Part shown: positions 53,257-61,368 of the stretch, in pieces
Layout: each line of letters starts with the position of its first letter
Numbering within the stretch: the first letter of the stretch is position 1
From: an uncultured Bacteroidota bacterium
GTDB lineage: Bacteria; Bacteroidota; Bacteroidia; Chitinophagales; Saprospiraceae
NCBI GenBank assembly: GCA_937872515.1
Contig: CALMSX010000082.1
Span: 186,001 to 250,000, forward strand
Reading direction: 5' to 3'
Length of the DNA: 64,000 nt
Notes under the pieces: generated by a model
What the model saw: the letters and a program-made list of their open reading frames with translations, nothing else
What the model was told of the DNA's origin: nothing
The model's database searches: none
Made by a program: the position numbers and the translations under genes

Positions 53257-54594
53257 TCAACCCAAAGATTTGAACTGTAATCTGCTCCCATGTCCGGGCT
53301 CCAAAAAGTTTCCATTGTTATAAATGGGTAGGCCATTAACAAGGGTATGTTCAACCCTTCCTTTAAAAGTATGCCCCTCCAGTGGCGACCATCCGGCTTT
53401 GTAGTAAGTATTTGATTTATCTACGGTCCACTCCACATTGGGATCAACAACGGCAATATCGGCTAAATGCCCTTCATTGAGAAAACCGCGGTCCGGAATT
53501 CTAAAACATGTTGCCGGATTATGACACATTTTTTCAACCAGGTCAGTTATTTTCATCTTTCCCTCGTGTACCCACTTTAGCATCATTACCAGGCTATGTT
53601 GCACCAAAGGAAGTCCTGAAGGAGCTTTGCTGTAAATCTGTAATTTTTCATCCCAAGTATGAGGGGCGTGGTCGGTAGCTATTATGTCTAACCTTCCTTC
53701 CATCAGTGCCTCAAAAAGAGCCGGAGCGTGGTGATCGGCTTTGATGGCAGGATTACATTTAATAAGATTACCCAATTTTTCATAATCGTTTGCAGTAAAC
53801 CAAAGGTGGTGTACACAAACTTCTGATGTTATTTGTTTTTGAGCCAGTGGAATTCCTGTATCAAAAAGGGCTAATTCTTGGAGGGTTGAAATGTGAAGGA
53901 TGTGCAATCGGGTATTGTATCGCCTGGCAAGATTTACTGCCAGTGCAGAAGAAAGCAAACATGCTTTTTCATTTCTTATCTGGGGGTGATGGCCGGCATT
54001 TAAATGTTCCCCCCATTGTTGTTCAAAGATGTTAAAACGTTCTTTGATGGTGTCTTCATCTTCACAATGGGTAGCAATAAGAGCAGGTACATTGGCAAAT
54101 AATTTTTCAAGCACCGGAACATCATCCACCAGCATATTTCCGGTGCTACTGCCCATAAAAATTTTTAGACCACAAACTTTGGTAAAATCCTGTGCCATTA
54201 CCTGATCGTAGTTTTCGTTGGTAGTGCCCATAAAAAATGAGTAATTGCACCAGGCGTTGGTGGCAGCAATATTGTATTTGTCTTCCAATAAACTGCGCGT
54301 CACAGCCGCAGGTTGAGTATTGGGCATTTCCATAAAAGAAGTAACTCCCCCGGCTACAGCAGCCCGACTTTCTGAATAAATATCTGCTTTGTGCGTGAGC
54401 CCGGGCTCTCTGAAATGTACCTGGTCATCAATGATTCCAGGCATAACCCACTTGCCTTCTGCGTTTATTTCTTTTGCATTACCATCAATGATTCCACCCA
54501 CCTTTAAAATTCGATCGTTTTCTATCAACAGGTCCCCTTCTATGACAAGACCATTGTTGACAATCATACCATTTTTAAGAATCAGCCTTTCCAT
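53257..54594 (-). CDS. pyrC: Dihydroorotase, multifunctional complex type
   Basis: The 445-residue amidohydrolase closes carbamoyl aspartate to dihydroorotate. It has the N-terminal metal region IDDQVHFREPG, where many class I enzymes have HxH but this one has QxH; the bridging Lys region VCGLKIFMGSSTGNM; ATHCEDED and LHILHIST with metal His; and the catalytic Asp in ATDHAPHT. Most features are kept, so activity is likely. It starts 1 nt after the stop of the phosphodiesterase gene. An allantoinase-like role is less likely given pyrF nearby, but cannot be excluded. Confidence 0.87.
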   Translation of the reverse strand: MERLILKNGMIVNNGLVIEGDLLIENDRILKVGGIIDGNAKEINAEGKWVMPGIIDDQVHFREPGLTHKADIYSESRAAVAGGVTSFMEMPNTQPAAVTRSLLEDKYNIAATNAWCNYSFFMGTTNENYDQVMAQDFTKVCGLKIFMGSSTGNMLVDDVPVLEKLFANVPALIATHCEDEDTIKERFNIFEQQWGEHLNAGHHPQIRNEKACLLSSALAVNLARRYNTRLHILHISTLQELALFDTGIPLAQKQITSEVCVHHLWFTANDYEKLGNLIKCNPAIKADHHAPALFEALMEGRLDIIATDHAPHTWDEKLQIYSKAPSGLPLVQHSLVMMLKWVHEGKMKITDLVEKMCHNPATCFRIPDRGFLNEGHLADIAVVDPNVEWTVDKSNTYYKAGWSPLEGHTFKGRVEHTLVNGLPIYNNGNFLEPGHGSRLQFKSLG

Positions 54595-54595
54595 C

Positions 54596-55528
54596 TTACC
54601 TGTTTTTTATTACTTTTAATACCATATCCGGGTAGTCACTGATTATACCATCTACCCCCATATCAAGGAGGGTAACAACAGCCAGACTGTCATTCACCGT
54701 CCAGGGAACCAGTCGGATCTTGTTTTTATTCAACTCTTCAACCATAGATTGGTTGACCAATTTGTAAGCTGGACTATAAGCATAAGGCTTGTGGTTGAGC
54801 TTGTTTAAATTTTCAGTCAGTGAAGCTAGATTTTCTACCAGTAATATGGTTTTGATATCTTTCCGTTTACCATAAATGTAATTCAGTACTTCAGGGTCAA
54901 AACACTGTACAGTTGTTCGTTCTTTGATGCCATGTTTGTCAATTTCATTTAATACCAGATCGGCAAACTCGGGTAGGGGAGGTTGAACTTTTCCATCACC
55001 TTTTTCAGTTCTTTTTATTTCAATGTTGTAAAAAATTCTACTTTCTGACTTTTGATCACAGGTTTTTATTACCTCAGCCAGGCTGGGTTTGGTAGCAGCT
55101 AATTTTTTTTGGCTTGGAAATCGGGGATGCGGTTTTAAACCAACATCGTATAGTTGAATTTCAGCGAAATCTAATTGGTAGAGATTTAATTTTTGGCCCT
55201 CTTCGGGTAATAAAATGGTATTATCCGGTTTCGTTGTAATTTCTTCGTTAAAATAAGGCTCATGAGAGACCAGAACAACATGATCTTTGGAAACCACAAC
55301 ATCCATTTCTAAGGTATTAACACCCAGTTCAATGGCATATAAAAATCCGGGAATGGTGTTTTCGGGCATGAGCCCCCTGCATCCGCGGTGCCCTTGTATA
55401 TCGATGGTTTTATCTTGATGTTTAATCTGTTCTGTTTTGCACATAATGCATAAACAAGTCAAAGAAAAAAACAGGAGAAAGTGGTTAAAAATATAAGCCA
55501 CCTGAAATGACGAGCGCGGTATTATCAT
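54596..55528 (-). CDS. Glycerophosphodiester phosphodiesterase
   Basis: The protein has a hydrophobic N-terminus followed by a GDPD TIM barrel. The catalytic motif is QGHRGCRGLMPENT, with downstream EMDVVVSKDHVVLVSHEP, NIEIKRTEKGD and the final GVDGIISDYPD. It hydrolyses glycerophosphodiesters to glycerol 3-phosphate and alcohol, probably in the periplasm. I take ATG 55528 (MIIPRSSFQ); an upstream ATG at 55558 exists. Either start overlaps the upstream beta-barrel gene by tens of bases, so a non-ATG start nearer the hydrophobic segment is possible. Confidence 0.88.
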   Translation of the reverse strand: MIIPRSSFQVAYIFNHFLLFFSLTCLCIMCKTEQIKHQDKTIDIQGHRGCRGLMPENTIPGFLYAIELGVNTLEMDVVVSKDHVVLVSHEPYFNEEITTKPDNTILLPEEGQKLNLYQLDFAEIQLYDVGLKPHPRFPSQKKLAATKPSLAEVIKTCDQKSESRIFYNIEIKRTEKGDGKVQPPLPEFADLVLNEIDKHGIKERTTVQCFDPEVLNYIYGKRKDIKTILLVENLASLTENLNKLNHKPYAYSPAYKLVNQSMVEELNKNKIRLVPWTVNDSLAVVTLLDMGVDGIISDYPDMVLKVIKNR

Positions 55529-55904
55529 CCAAAATTGCTTTGGGTTCAATGTAAACATCTACTCCATCTGTGGGCATGACAATAAAAAAACCTGCTTGTA
55601 AGCCGGTTCCTAAACTAGTATGAATCCTTCTGATGGTAGCACCAACGAATGGAGATATAGAAAAAGATGATTTATCAACCAGTTTAAATTGTGCATCCAA
55701 ATCGATCCCAAGATTGGAGTCTTTTTTAAAATAATAGCTGAAAGTGCCAGAAAATGAAACAACCTCACTATGTTGGTAAGCACCACGGACCTGTGCCCCA
55801 AAAGCTTTGAATTCAGGAATTACCGTGCTTCCAATACCCAACTTAACCTGTGCACTTAAGGTGTTGATAAAGGTCAGGAACAATATGGCGTAAATATATT
55901 TCAT
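55485..55904 (-). CDS. Small outer-membrane beta-barrel-like protein
   Basis: From ATG 55904 the protein is 139 residues with a signal peptide (INTLSAQ) and alternating amphipathic strands (KLGIGSTVIPEFKAFG, SFSGTFSYYFKKDS, FSISPFVGATIRRI). It ends in GGLYF, aromatic as in outer-membrane proteins. It resembles small 8-strand OmpA-type barrels. Function unknown. A second ATG at 55919 adds five residues. Its 3' end overlaps the phosphodiesterase gene. Confidence 0.75.
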   Translation of the reverse strand: MKYIYAILFLTFINTLSAQVKLGIGSTVIPEFKAFGAQVRGAYQHSEVVSFSGTFSYYFKKDSNLGIDLDAQFKLVDKSSFSISPFVGATIRRIHTSLGTGLQAGFFIVMPTDGVDVYIEPKAILDDNTALVISGGLYF

Positions 55905-56004
55905 CGACTTCGTTTTCATAGTAAATTTACGAAAAAGGGGTCAATGGGCAAAATTTATTTGCTTCCATGTTGCGGCTGCTTATATTTGCGAAAATTTGAA
56001 CCAT

Positions 56005-56499
56005 ATGCACAAACATGAGTTTCCGGAACCAACCGCACTTACTTCAGTGGCTAAATTCCACGATGTGTTTAATCTTCCTGTTTTGTCAACCCCGGCTATT
56101 CCTTCTAAAGAAAGGTGTAATTTGAGGTACGCTCTGCTGGCGGAAGAGCTGGATGAATTAAAAGAGGCCATGGATGCGGGAGATATTGTTGAAGCTGCCG
56201 ATGCTTTGGCGGATTTGCAATATGTATTGTCTGGTGCTATTCTGGAGCTGGGGCTGGCACCTGTGTTCAAGCAGCTTTTTGATGAGGTGCAAAGGTCAAA
56301 TATGAGTAAGACCTGTCAAAGTATTGAAGAAGCACAGGCGACACAAAACCACTATATGGAAACAAAAGGCATTGAAAGCTATATCGTGGAAAGGGAGGGC
56401 GAATTTTTGGTTTACCGCAAAGAAGATGGTAAGGTTTTAAAATCCGTCAATTACTCCCCTGCAGATCTGGCAGCCATTGTGGGTGAGCAGAGTAAATAA
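56005..56499 (+). CDS. MazG-like / PRA-PH-like nucleotide pyrophosphohydrolase
   Basis: The protein of 164 residues has the all-alpha NTP pyrophosphohydrolase motif: EELDELKEAM followed by EAADALADLQY, giving the ExxE-x(12-28)-ExxD metal site. Family members remove pyrophosphate from non-canonical or histidine-pathway nucleotides; no histidine genes adjoin, so a house-cleaning role is more likely. The C-terminal part (residues ~110-164) has a Tyr/Val-rich extension. Start may be 55996 (MNHMHKHEF) or 56005. It converges with the DUF4252 genes. Confidence 0.82.
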   Translation: MHKHEFPEPTALTSVAKFHDVFNLPVLSTPAIPSKERCNLRYALLAEELDELKEAMDAGDIVEAADALADLQYVLSGAILELGLAPVFKQLFDEVQRSNMSKTCQSIEEAQATQNHYMETKGIESYIVEREGEFLVYRKEDGKVLKSVNYSPADLAAIVGEQSK

Positions 56500-56501
56500 A
56501 T

Positions 56502-56984
56502 CTATTCTAAAAAGCCTTTAAATACATCCCCTCCTTCAAAATTAAGGTTGAGTTTGCTCAGCTCTTCAAAATAGAGTTTGCCTGTAAAGACCAGATAAAT
56601 TTGTCTTCCCTCGGCAGATACTTCTGCATATACTTTTTTGAGTGATTCTCCATTTGAAATGGCCTGAATATTAATTTTCCCTTTCTTATCCTTAACATTC
56701 ATTAAGGTCTCATATTTATCGCTGGCCAGAGCAGATTTAAGTTTGGTTTTATCTTCGCTACTTACAGCCGACTTACCTTCAAAAATCAAGACTTCACATG
56801 ATTCAATTTTCGTTTTTAAATCTCCACACTCATTCTTTAAAAACTTTGACAAGTCACCGGCGAAGTTCAAACTAATTACTCCGTCATCATTTTTGTACTT
56901 CCTCAATACTTTTTCAATTGCATTTTGAGAAAATAAAAGGCTGGTACCCATCAGCAATAAGGCTGTAAAAATGTTCCTTTTCAT
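56502..56984 (-). CDS. DUF4252 protein (third of three)
   Basis: The 160-residue exported protein has a signal peptide (SLLFSQ) and a DUF4252-like body with short beta strands (NFAGDLSKFL, EVLIFEGKSA, YETLMNVKDKKGKINI). It shares the pattern V-x-F-x-G-K-L with its two upstream neighbours, so the three are tandem paralogues. DUF4252 has no known function. It overlaps the preceding DUF4252 gene by 4 nt and probably belongs to the unit headed by the sigma factor at 59267. Confidence 0.84.
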   Translation of the reverse strand: MKRNIFTALLLMGTSLLFSQNAIEKVLRKYKNDDGVISLNFAGDLSKFLKNECGDLKTKIESCEVLIFEGKSAVSSEDKTKLKSALASDKYETLMNVKDKKGKINIQAISNGESLKKVYAEVSAEGRQIYLVFTGKLYFEELSKLNLNFEGGDVFKGFLE

Positions 56985-57496
56985 GATTGTTTTTTATTTT
57001 TTTGGAAAGAGAATGATTTTGATTCAAATTCTGTCAAACTTACATCTGTTTTGATGTGAAAAATGATGTTTTCATTGTCACCATTGATGAGGAAAAGCAG
57101 GTTTTTAATTTTATCTTTTTTTTCCTCCACAAAGAGCTGGACCCGATCTTTACCTTCTGTGAAGGATGCATATAACTCAAGATTTTCATTTATGGCATTT
57201 TGGGCAAATTGTTTCATGATGGCTTGTTGCTTATCATTGCTTTTATCATTGATCAGAAACCTGACTCCTTTTATTTTATCTTTTAAAGACAACCAAATAT
57301 CTTTATCCTTTTCCAAAGAATTGTGATCTGCTGCTGCATTGATTCCTGCTTTTACCAGCCAGGCAGGGGCAGTGATGGCAAAACTGTAACCTTCTTTTTT
57401 AATATCATTAAACAATTGTTTAATGCATCGTTGTGCATGGACATGGCTTGTTAGGCCCATGGCTGCGAACAGCAGCAGGGTAAAAAAAGATTTCAT
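56981..57496 (-). CDS. DUF4252 protein (second of three)
   Basis: The 171-residue protein has a signal peptide (THVHAQ) and a DUF4252-like core (FAITAPAWLVKAG, GVRFLINDKSNDKQQ, LEL-type strand with YASFTEGKDRVQLFVEEK). It is the most divergent of the three copies. It lies 54 nt after the first copy and overlaps the third by 4 nt, hinting at coordinated expression. Function unknown. Confidence 0.83.
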   Translation of the reverse strand: MKSFFTLLLFAAMGLTSHVHAQRCIKQLFNDIKKEGYSFAITAPAWLVKAGINAAADHNSLEKDKDIWLSLKDKIKGVRFLINDKSNDKQQAIMKQFAQNAINENLELYASFTEGKDRVQLFVEEKKDKIKNLLFLINGDNENIIFHIKTDVSLTEFESKSFSFQKNKKQS

Positions 57497-57550
57497 GATC
57501 TTGAAGTTTATTTTATTGAACCTGTTTTATGCTCCCAAGCGAAGGAGTGA

Positions 57551-58063
57551 CTATTTTTTGTCTTTCAATTTGTCAAGGTGCTCTGATCCCTGGATGTCAA
57601 GTTTATTTGCCAGCTTTGAGATCTTGTTGAGATCCAGTTTGCCAACAAAACTCATGAGTACAAAATCATCATTGCCACCTACCAACAAGAGTAGTTCATC
57701 TACAATGTCACCACTACCTTTGGTCAGAAATTTTACATTGTCTCCCTTGTCTCTTACAGTCATCAATACCTCGTATTCATTTAGAGGAATTTTTTTCGAT
57801 GCTTCATTGTAATATTTCAAAGGATCTTTTTTAGTAGATAGAATTTTTAACCCCCTGATGTCCTTGACCAGTTCTTTAATATCTGAATTTTTTGAATCGT
57901 TGGTGGCTTTTGCTACCATTTCGAACATCTTGGGACTAACAAAGACTACTGTAAAGTTTTCATTGTTTTCATAGGCACTAAAAAACCTGTCTATGGCGTT
58001 GTTTTGGCTTTGTGCCGGTAAATAGGCGATCACGAAGGCTAAAATGGTTATAACCGTTCTCAT
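57551..58063 (-). CDS. DUF4252 protein (first of three)
   Basis: The 170-residue protein has a signal peptide (YLPAQSQ) and a DUF4252 body: IDRFFSAYENNENFTVVFVSP, the helical KATNDSKNSDIKELVKDI, and YEVLMTVRDKGDNVKF (given here in parts below 20 residues). It ends in a Lys-rich tail. It follows the probable anti-sigma gene by 41 nt and starts the trio of paralogues. Confidence 0.85.
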   Translation of the reverse strand: MRTVITILAFVIAYLPAQSQNNAIDRFFSAYENNENFTVVFVSPKMFEMVAKATNDSKNSDIKELVKDIRGLKILSTKKDPLKYYNEASKKIPLNEYEVLMTVRDKGDNVKFLTKGSGDIVDELLLLVGGNDDFVLMSFVGKLDLNKISKLANKLDIQGSEHLDKLKDKK

Positions 58064-58104
58064 TATATGTATTGCTCTTTTAATTTATTAAATAATTACT
58101 TTTA

Positions 58105-58755
58105 TTAATTGCCAGCTCCTTTGGCGTTGTTTATGGTTTTCATTCCTTGAAGGAGTTGCTCTTCACCTTTTTTGTATTTTCTGGAAACCATGGCCAGTGC
58201 TTGTAAGGTCATTTCCAGTGCTTCTTCAGGATTTTCAGGTTCGATGTACCTTGCTTTGGCCAAAGGTGCTGTTTGTTCCTGATTGATGGATTTAAACAAA
58301 AACAAGCCCCCCACTACAAAAAAAACGGCTGCAGCTGCCACCTTTACCCAGGTAAGGCTGATAATCCTGATACCTGATGCGGGCTTTTGTTTAAGCGCAA
58401 GTGGCTTATCAAATTGCACCTGACCCATTAATTGGAAAGACCTAAAAAGACCATGATAACACTTAAGGTTTTCATGAACATCATCTTGGGAAAAATACTC
58501 ATGAATCAGTTGTTCTTCTTCCAGGGAAGCAGTTGCATCAAAGTACTTTTTTATGAATTTTTGAATGATTAAGTGCGTAAAATCTTCAGATTCACCTTTG
58601 TCCTGAACAAAGTCCACAAAAAAAGGTGATGCGTAAGCATGGCTCTCATCAATATCAGCTTGCTCAAAATAGGTCTTCAATTCTTTTTCTTCCTGTTCAG
58701 TTGTCTCTGCTGACCAGAATTTTTCAAGTAATTGATCTATATATAGGTTGTTCAT
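58105..58755 (-). CDS. Probable anti-sigma factor, single-pass membrane protein
   Basis: The 216-residue protein has an acidic N-terminal cytoplasmic region with a two-fold helix pattern (DQLLEKFWSAETTEQEE and KKYFDATASLEEEQ), one membrane segment (about residues 130-155, VAAAAVFFVVGGLFLF) and a short outer part. Its start codon lies 8 nt after the ECF sigma stop. The repeated FW/YF-x-A-x-x-x-x-EE motif is typical of Bacteroidota anti-sigma-like proteins. It should hold the upstream sigma factor until a signal arrives. Confidence 0.8.
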   Translation of the reverse strand: MNNLYIDQLLEKFWSAETTEQEEKELKTYFEQADIDESHAYASPFFVDFVQDKGESEDFTHLIIQKFIKKYFDATASLEEEQLIHEYFSQDDVHENLKCYHGLFRSFQLMGQVQFDKPLALKQKPASGIRIISLTWVKVAAAAVFFVVGGLFLFKSINQEQTAPLAKARYIEPENPEEALEMTLQALAMVSRKYKKGEEQLLQGMKTINNAKGAGN

Positions 58756-58763
58756 TGTAATTC

Positions 58764-59267
58764 TTAATATTTAAAGTTCTTTAATTTTTCTTTTAGTCGT
58801 TGTCGGGCTCTGAAAAGGTTTACTTTTACCTGATCTTCTGATAATCCGGTCAGATCAGCGATTTCTTTGTAAGTGTAACCCTCTACATCCCTGAGATGAA
58901 TAATCTCTTTTTGGTTCTCTGGTAATGCATTTAAAACATCCATTACAATTTTGAGATTTTCTCTGTCTTCTGTTACAATATCAGGGGTGGCACCGTGGTC
59001 CGCAATAAAATGATATTCTGATATATCCTGCGAACTTTGTTTCCTCGCTCTGATTTTGTCTATACAAAGATTCCTTGTCACGGTCATGCACCAGGCTTCC
59101 TTGTTTTCAATCTGATCAAACTGTTCTTTTCGCTGCCAAATTCTTATCAGCAACTCCTGAATGACATCTTCTGCATCCAGTTCATTTTTTAACATGTTCA
59201 AAGCATACCTGAATAGCTTGTTTTTGAACACATCAATTTGTTTAAACAGGTTATTTTCGGTTTGCAT
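58764..59267 (-). CDS. ECF RNA polymerase sigma factor
   Basis: The 167-residue protein has region 2 (LFRYALNMLKNELDAEDVIQ, quoted here to 20 residues) and region 4 with the helix-turn-helix EGYTYKEIADLTGLSEDQVK. The linker is short, as in ECF factors. It heads the cassette sigma, anti-sigma, three DUF4252 genes. It is distinct from the other ECF factor at 12201, though both have the conserved EGYxxKEIADL. Confidence 0.92.
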   Translation of the reverse strand: MQTENNLFKQIDVFKNKLFRYALNMLKNELDAEDVIQELLIRIWQRKEQFDQIENKEAWCMTVTRNLCIDKIRARKQSSQDISEYHFIADHGATPDIVTEDRENLKIVMDVLNALPENQKEIIHLRDVEGYTYKEIADLTGLSEDQVKVNLFRARQRLKEKLKNFKY

Positions 59268-59363
59268 GTTTGAAATATGACGCCATTGGCATTAAAATGT
59301 TACGAAAATGTGAAAAAAAATTACCAGTTATCTATAAGTAATTGTAAATCAACAGTATGTATG

Positions 59364-60515
59364 TTATTTCTCGACGATACAAACGGGTGTTGGCAGCTCA
59401 ACATTGAACTTTTTATGCAGTTTTCCGCCCGTGGCCCATTCATAAATGGTAAGGTTGTCACTATCTTGATTGCCTGCAATCAGGTATTTGCCATCTCTGG
59501 TAAAAGTGAAATGTCTGGGTGTTTTACCATCCGTTGAAACATAGACCGGTTTTTCGGGAATGCTCTGGTTTAAGGTAAAGACGGCCAGGTTATTTTCTCC
59601 ACGATTGCTGCTAACGAGGTATTTACTATCAGGACTCAAAACTATATGAGCAGCCAGTTTTGTAGTGGCAGCTTGTGAGGACAAGGTAGATATTTCAGCT
59701 TTTTTAGTGATCATACCTGTTGATTTTTCAAAGGTACAGCTTACGATGGTATTGGTTAATTCATTCAATACGTAGAGCATTTTTTCATCTTTGTCCATGC
59801 AGAAATGCCTGGGACCGCTGCCGGGCGTGCATGAAAAAATGGACAAAGGTTTGGGAGCAATTTTTTTGGTCTGGGGATCTACTTCCATGACATATATTTT
59901 ATCAGCACCTAAATCGCTTACCAGCAAGCGGGAGCCATCCTGTGTAAAAAGGGTCATGTGGAGGTGTGAAGCTTCTTGTCTGGGATGTATGCTTTTTCCG
60001 GTAAATACGATCTCTGTAAGATCACCACGCAATTCACCTTTTTCATTGACACTACCGTAAATCAATTGACCTCCGAGATAATTGGCAGAGGCGTACATTT
60101 GAGTTGATGGGCAATAAGAAATATGACAGGGAGCATTACCATAGGTACCTGCCTCCTGGGCTTTTCGATATTGTCCGTCTGCTGTAATTTCAAGCCTGCT
60201 TATTCTACCTGGAAAATTCTGTGGATTGGGGCTCAGCTCGTTGACAGTAAGTATGTTGTGTGAGTCAACTGCGACCAAAAAACTAGGGTTGACAAGGTCA
60301 GTAATGATTTTATTAATCGTAATTTTGGCAGAGTCAATATCCAGGGTGACGTCGTAAATACCTTTACCCTTTCCGTCAACGTGTCCCTCTTTTTGGGTAT
60401 AAGTGCCCACATAAAAGTTGTATTTATGGGGTATTGCAGTATCCTTTTCTTCTTTGCATGAGATACCAACAAGAGTACAAAGACAAATGAAGGTGAAAAT
60501 TTTTGTGAGACTCAT
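59364..60515 (-). CDS. Lactonase-family beta-propeller lipoprotein
   Basis: The 383-residue protein has a lipoprotein signal (TLVGISC) and repeated beta-propeller blades with the family motifs YVGTYTQKEGH, NPSFLVAVD, CHISYCPSTQMYASANYLGG, HLHMTLFTQDG, GPRHFCMDKDEKMLYVLNE and TPRHFTFTRDGKYLIAGNQ. It belongs to the 6-phosphogluconolactonase-like (Pgl/lactonase) group. The repeated GPRH/TPRH motif marks the catalytic surface. As a lipoprotein it acts outside the cytoplasm, so the substrate is probably not 6-phosphogluconolactone. It starts 2 nt before the stop of the TPR gene. Confidence 0.87.
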   Translation of the reverse strand: MSLTKIFTFICLCTLVGISCKEEKDTAIPHKYNFYVGTYTQKEGHVDGKGKGIYDVTLDIDSAKITINKIITDLVNPSFLVAVDSHNILTVNELSPNPQNFPGRISRLEITADGQYRKAQEAGTYGNAPCHISYCPSTQMYASANYLGGQLIYGSVNEKGELRGDLTEIVFTGKSIHPRQEASHLHMTLFTQDGSRLLVSDLGADKIYVMEVDPQTKKIAPKPLSIFSCTPGSGPRHFCMDKDEKMLYVLNELTNTIVSCTFEKSTGMITKKAEISTLSSQAATTKLAAHIVLSPDSKYLVSSNRGENNLAVFTLNQSIPEKPVYVSTDGKTPRHFTFTRDGKYLIAGNQDSDNLTIYEWATGGKLHKKFNVELPTPVCIVEK

Positions 60516-60517
60516 TT

Positions 60518-61270
60518 TTATTTGGTTTCGTTTAGCATATCAATGTATTTCTGCTGAAGGGTGGGATTGATTTTACCCGTTTGTATCAGACTTTCGTTTT
60601 CTTGCCTTACCCTTTCAAACTCTTTTTTGTTGGACGTGGCGTGATACATTTTTAAAGCATACACATTGTTATTGAAGATTCGTTGCAAATTGGTTTTTGT
60701 TTTAAAATGATTTGTTGATTCATTAAGTACCTCAGTGGCTTCTTCATATCTGCCATTTTCGCCATACACACGGGCCATATCATACATAGAAACATATATA
60801 CCGTCTTTGTTTCTCATCATCTCATAATAGGGGTAAGATTTTTTAATCAGATCAATGCCTTCATCGACTTTCCCCAAAATTCCTGTTAGATAGCCGGTAT
60901 AACGATACCCGTGGCTGGTATTCAGGGTGTCATTGGAAGCCAATGCATAATCAAGTGATTGTTGAGATAAGAGGAGGGCGGAATCCGGTTTTTGAAATTG
61001 TTCTTCATAGAGATGGGCTACGTTGCCAAGGCAAATCCCCGCATCCTTTTGCATTTTATTTTGAAGGTAGGCTTTGGCAGCCTTGAGGAAGGCATTTTTT
61101 GACTTTTCAGGCTCAGTATTAAAGGTCTTCATTCCTTCAGCTTGAAAGTCAAAGGCATCGTATTGGCTGTAAATTGCCTCTTTTTCCGGTTGAGAGACAG
61201 GAATGTTTTTTTTACAGGAGATAAAAAGGAAAAGGCTTAAGCCAAGATACAGTTTAACACTTGTCTGCAT
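60518..61270 (-). CDS. TPR-type lipoprotein
   Basis: From ATG 61270 the protein has a lipoprotein signal (LFLFISC) and helical repeats of about 34-40 residues typical of TPR arrays: KNAFLKAAKAYLQNKMQKDA, DSALLLSQQSLDYALASN, DEGIDLIKKSYPYYEM and YEEATEVLNESTNHFK. It probably acts as a scaffold at the outer membrane. An upstream ATG at 61285 adds five residues. It sits directly before the lactonase gene and is likely co-transcribed. Confidence 0.8.
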   Translation of the reverse strand: MQTSVKLYLGLSLFLFISCKKNIPVSQPEKEAIYSQYDAFDFQAEGMKTFNTEPEKSKNAFLKAAKAYLQNKMQKDAGICLGNVAHLYEEQFQKPDSALLLSQQSLDYALASNDTLNTSHGYRYTGYLTGILGKVDEGIDLIKKSYPYYEMMRNKDGIYVSMYDMARVYGENGRYEEATEVLNESTNHFKTKTNLQRIFNNNVYALKMYHATSNKKEFERVRQENESLIQTGKINPTLQQKYIDMLNETK

Positions 61271-61368
61271 ATAATTTTTGCACAAAAATAATGTTTTTGG
61301 GCAAGCTTTATGCGACTTTATCTTTGCTTAAGCCTATATTAACTTCTCTTTATAAAATGATTCTTAGG

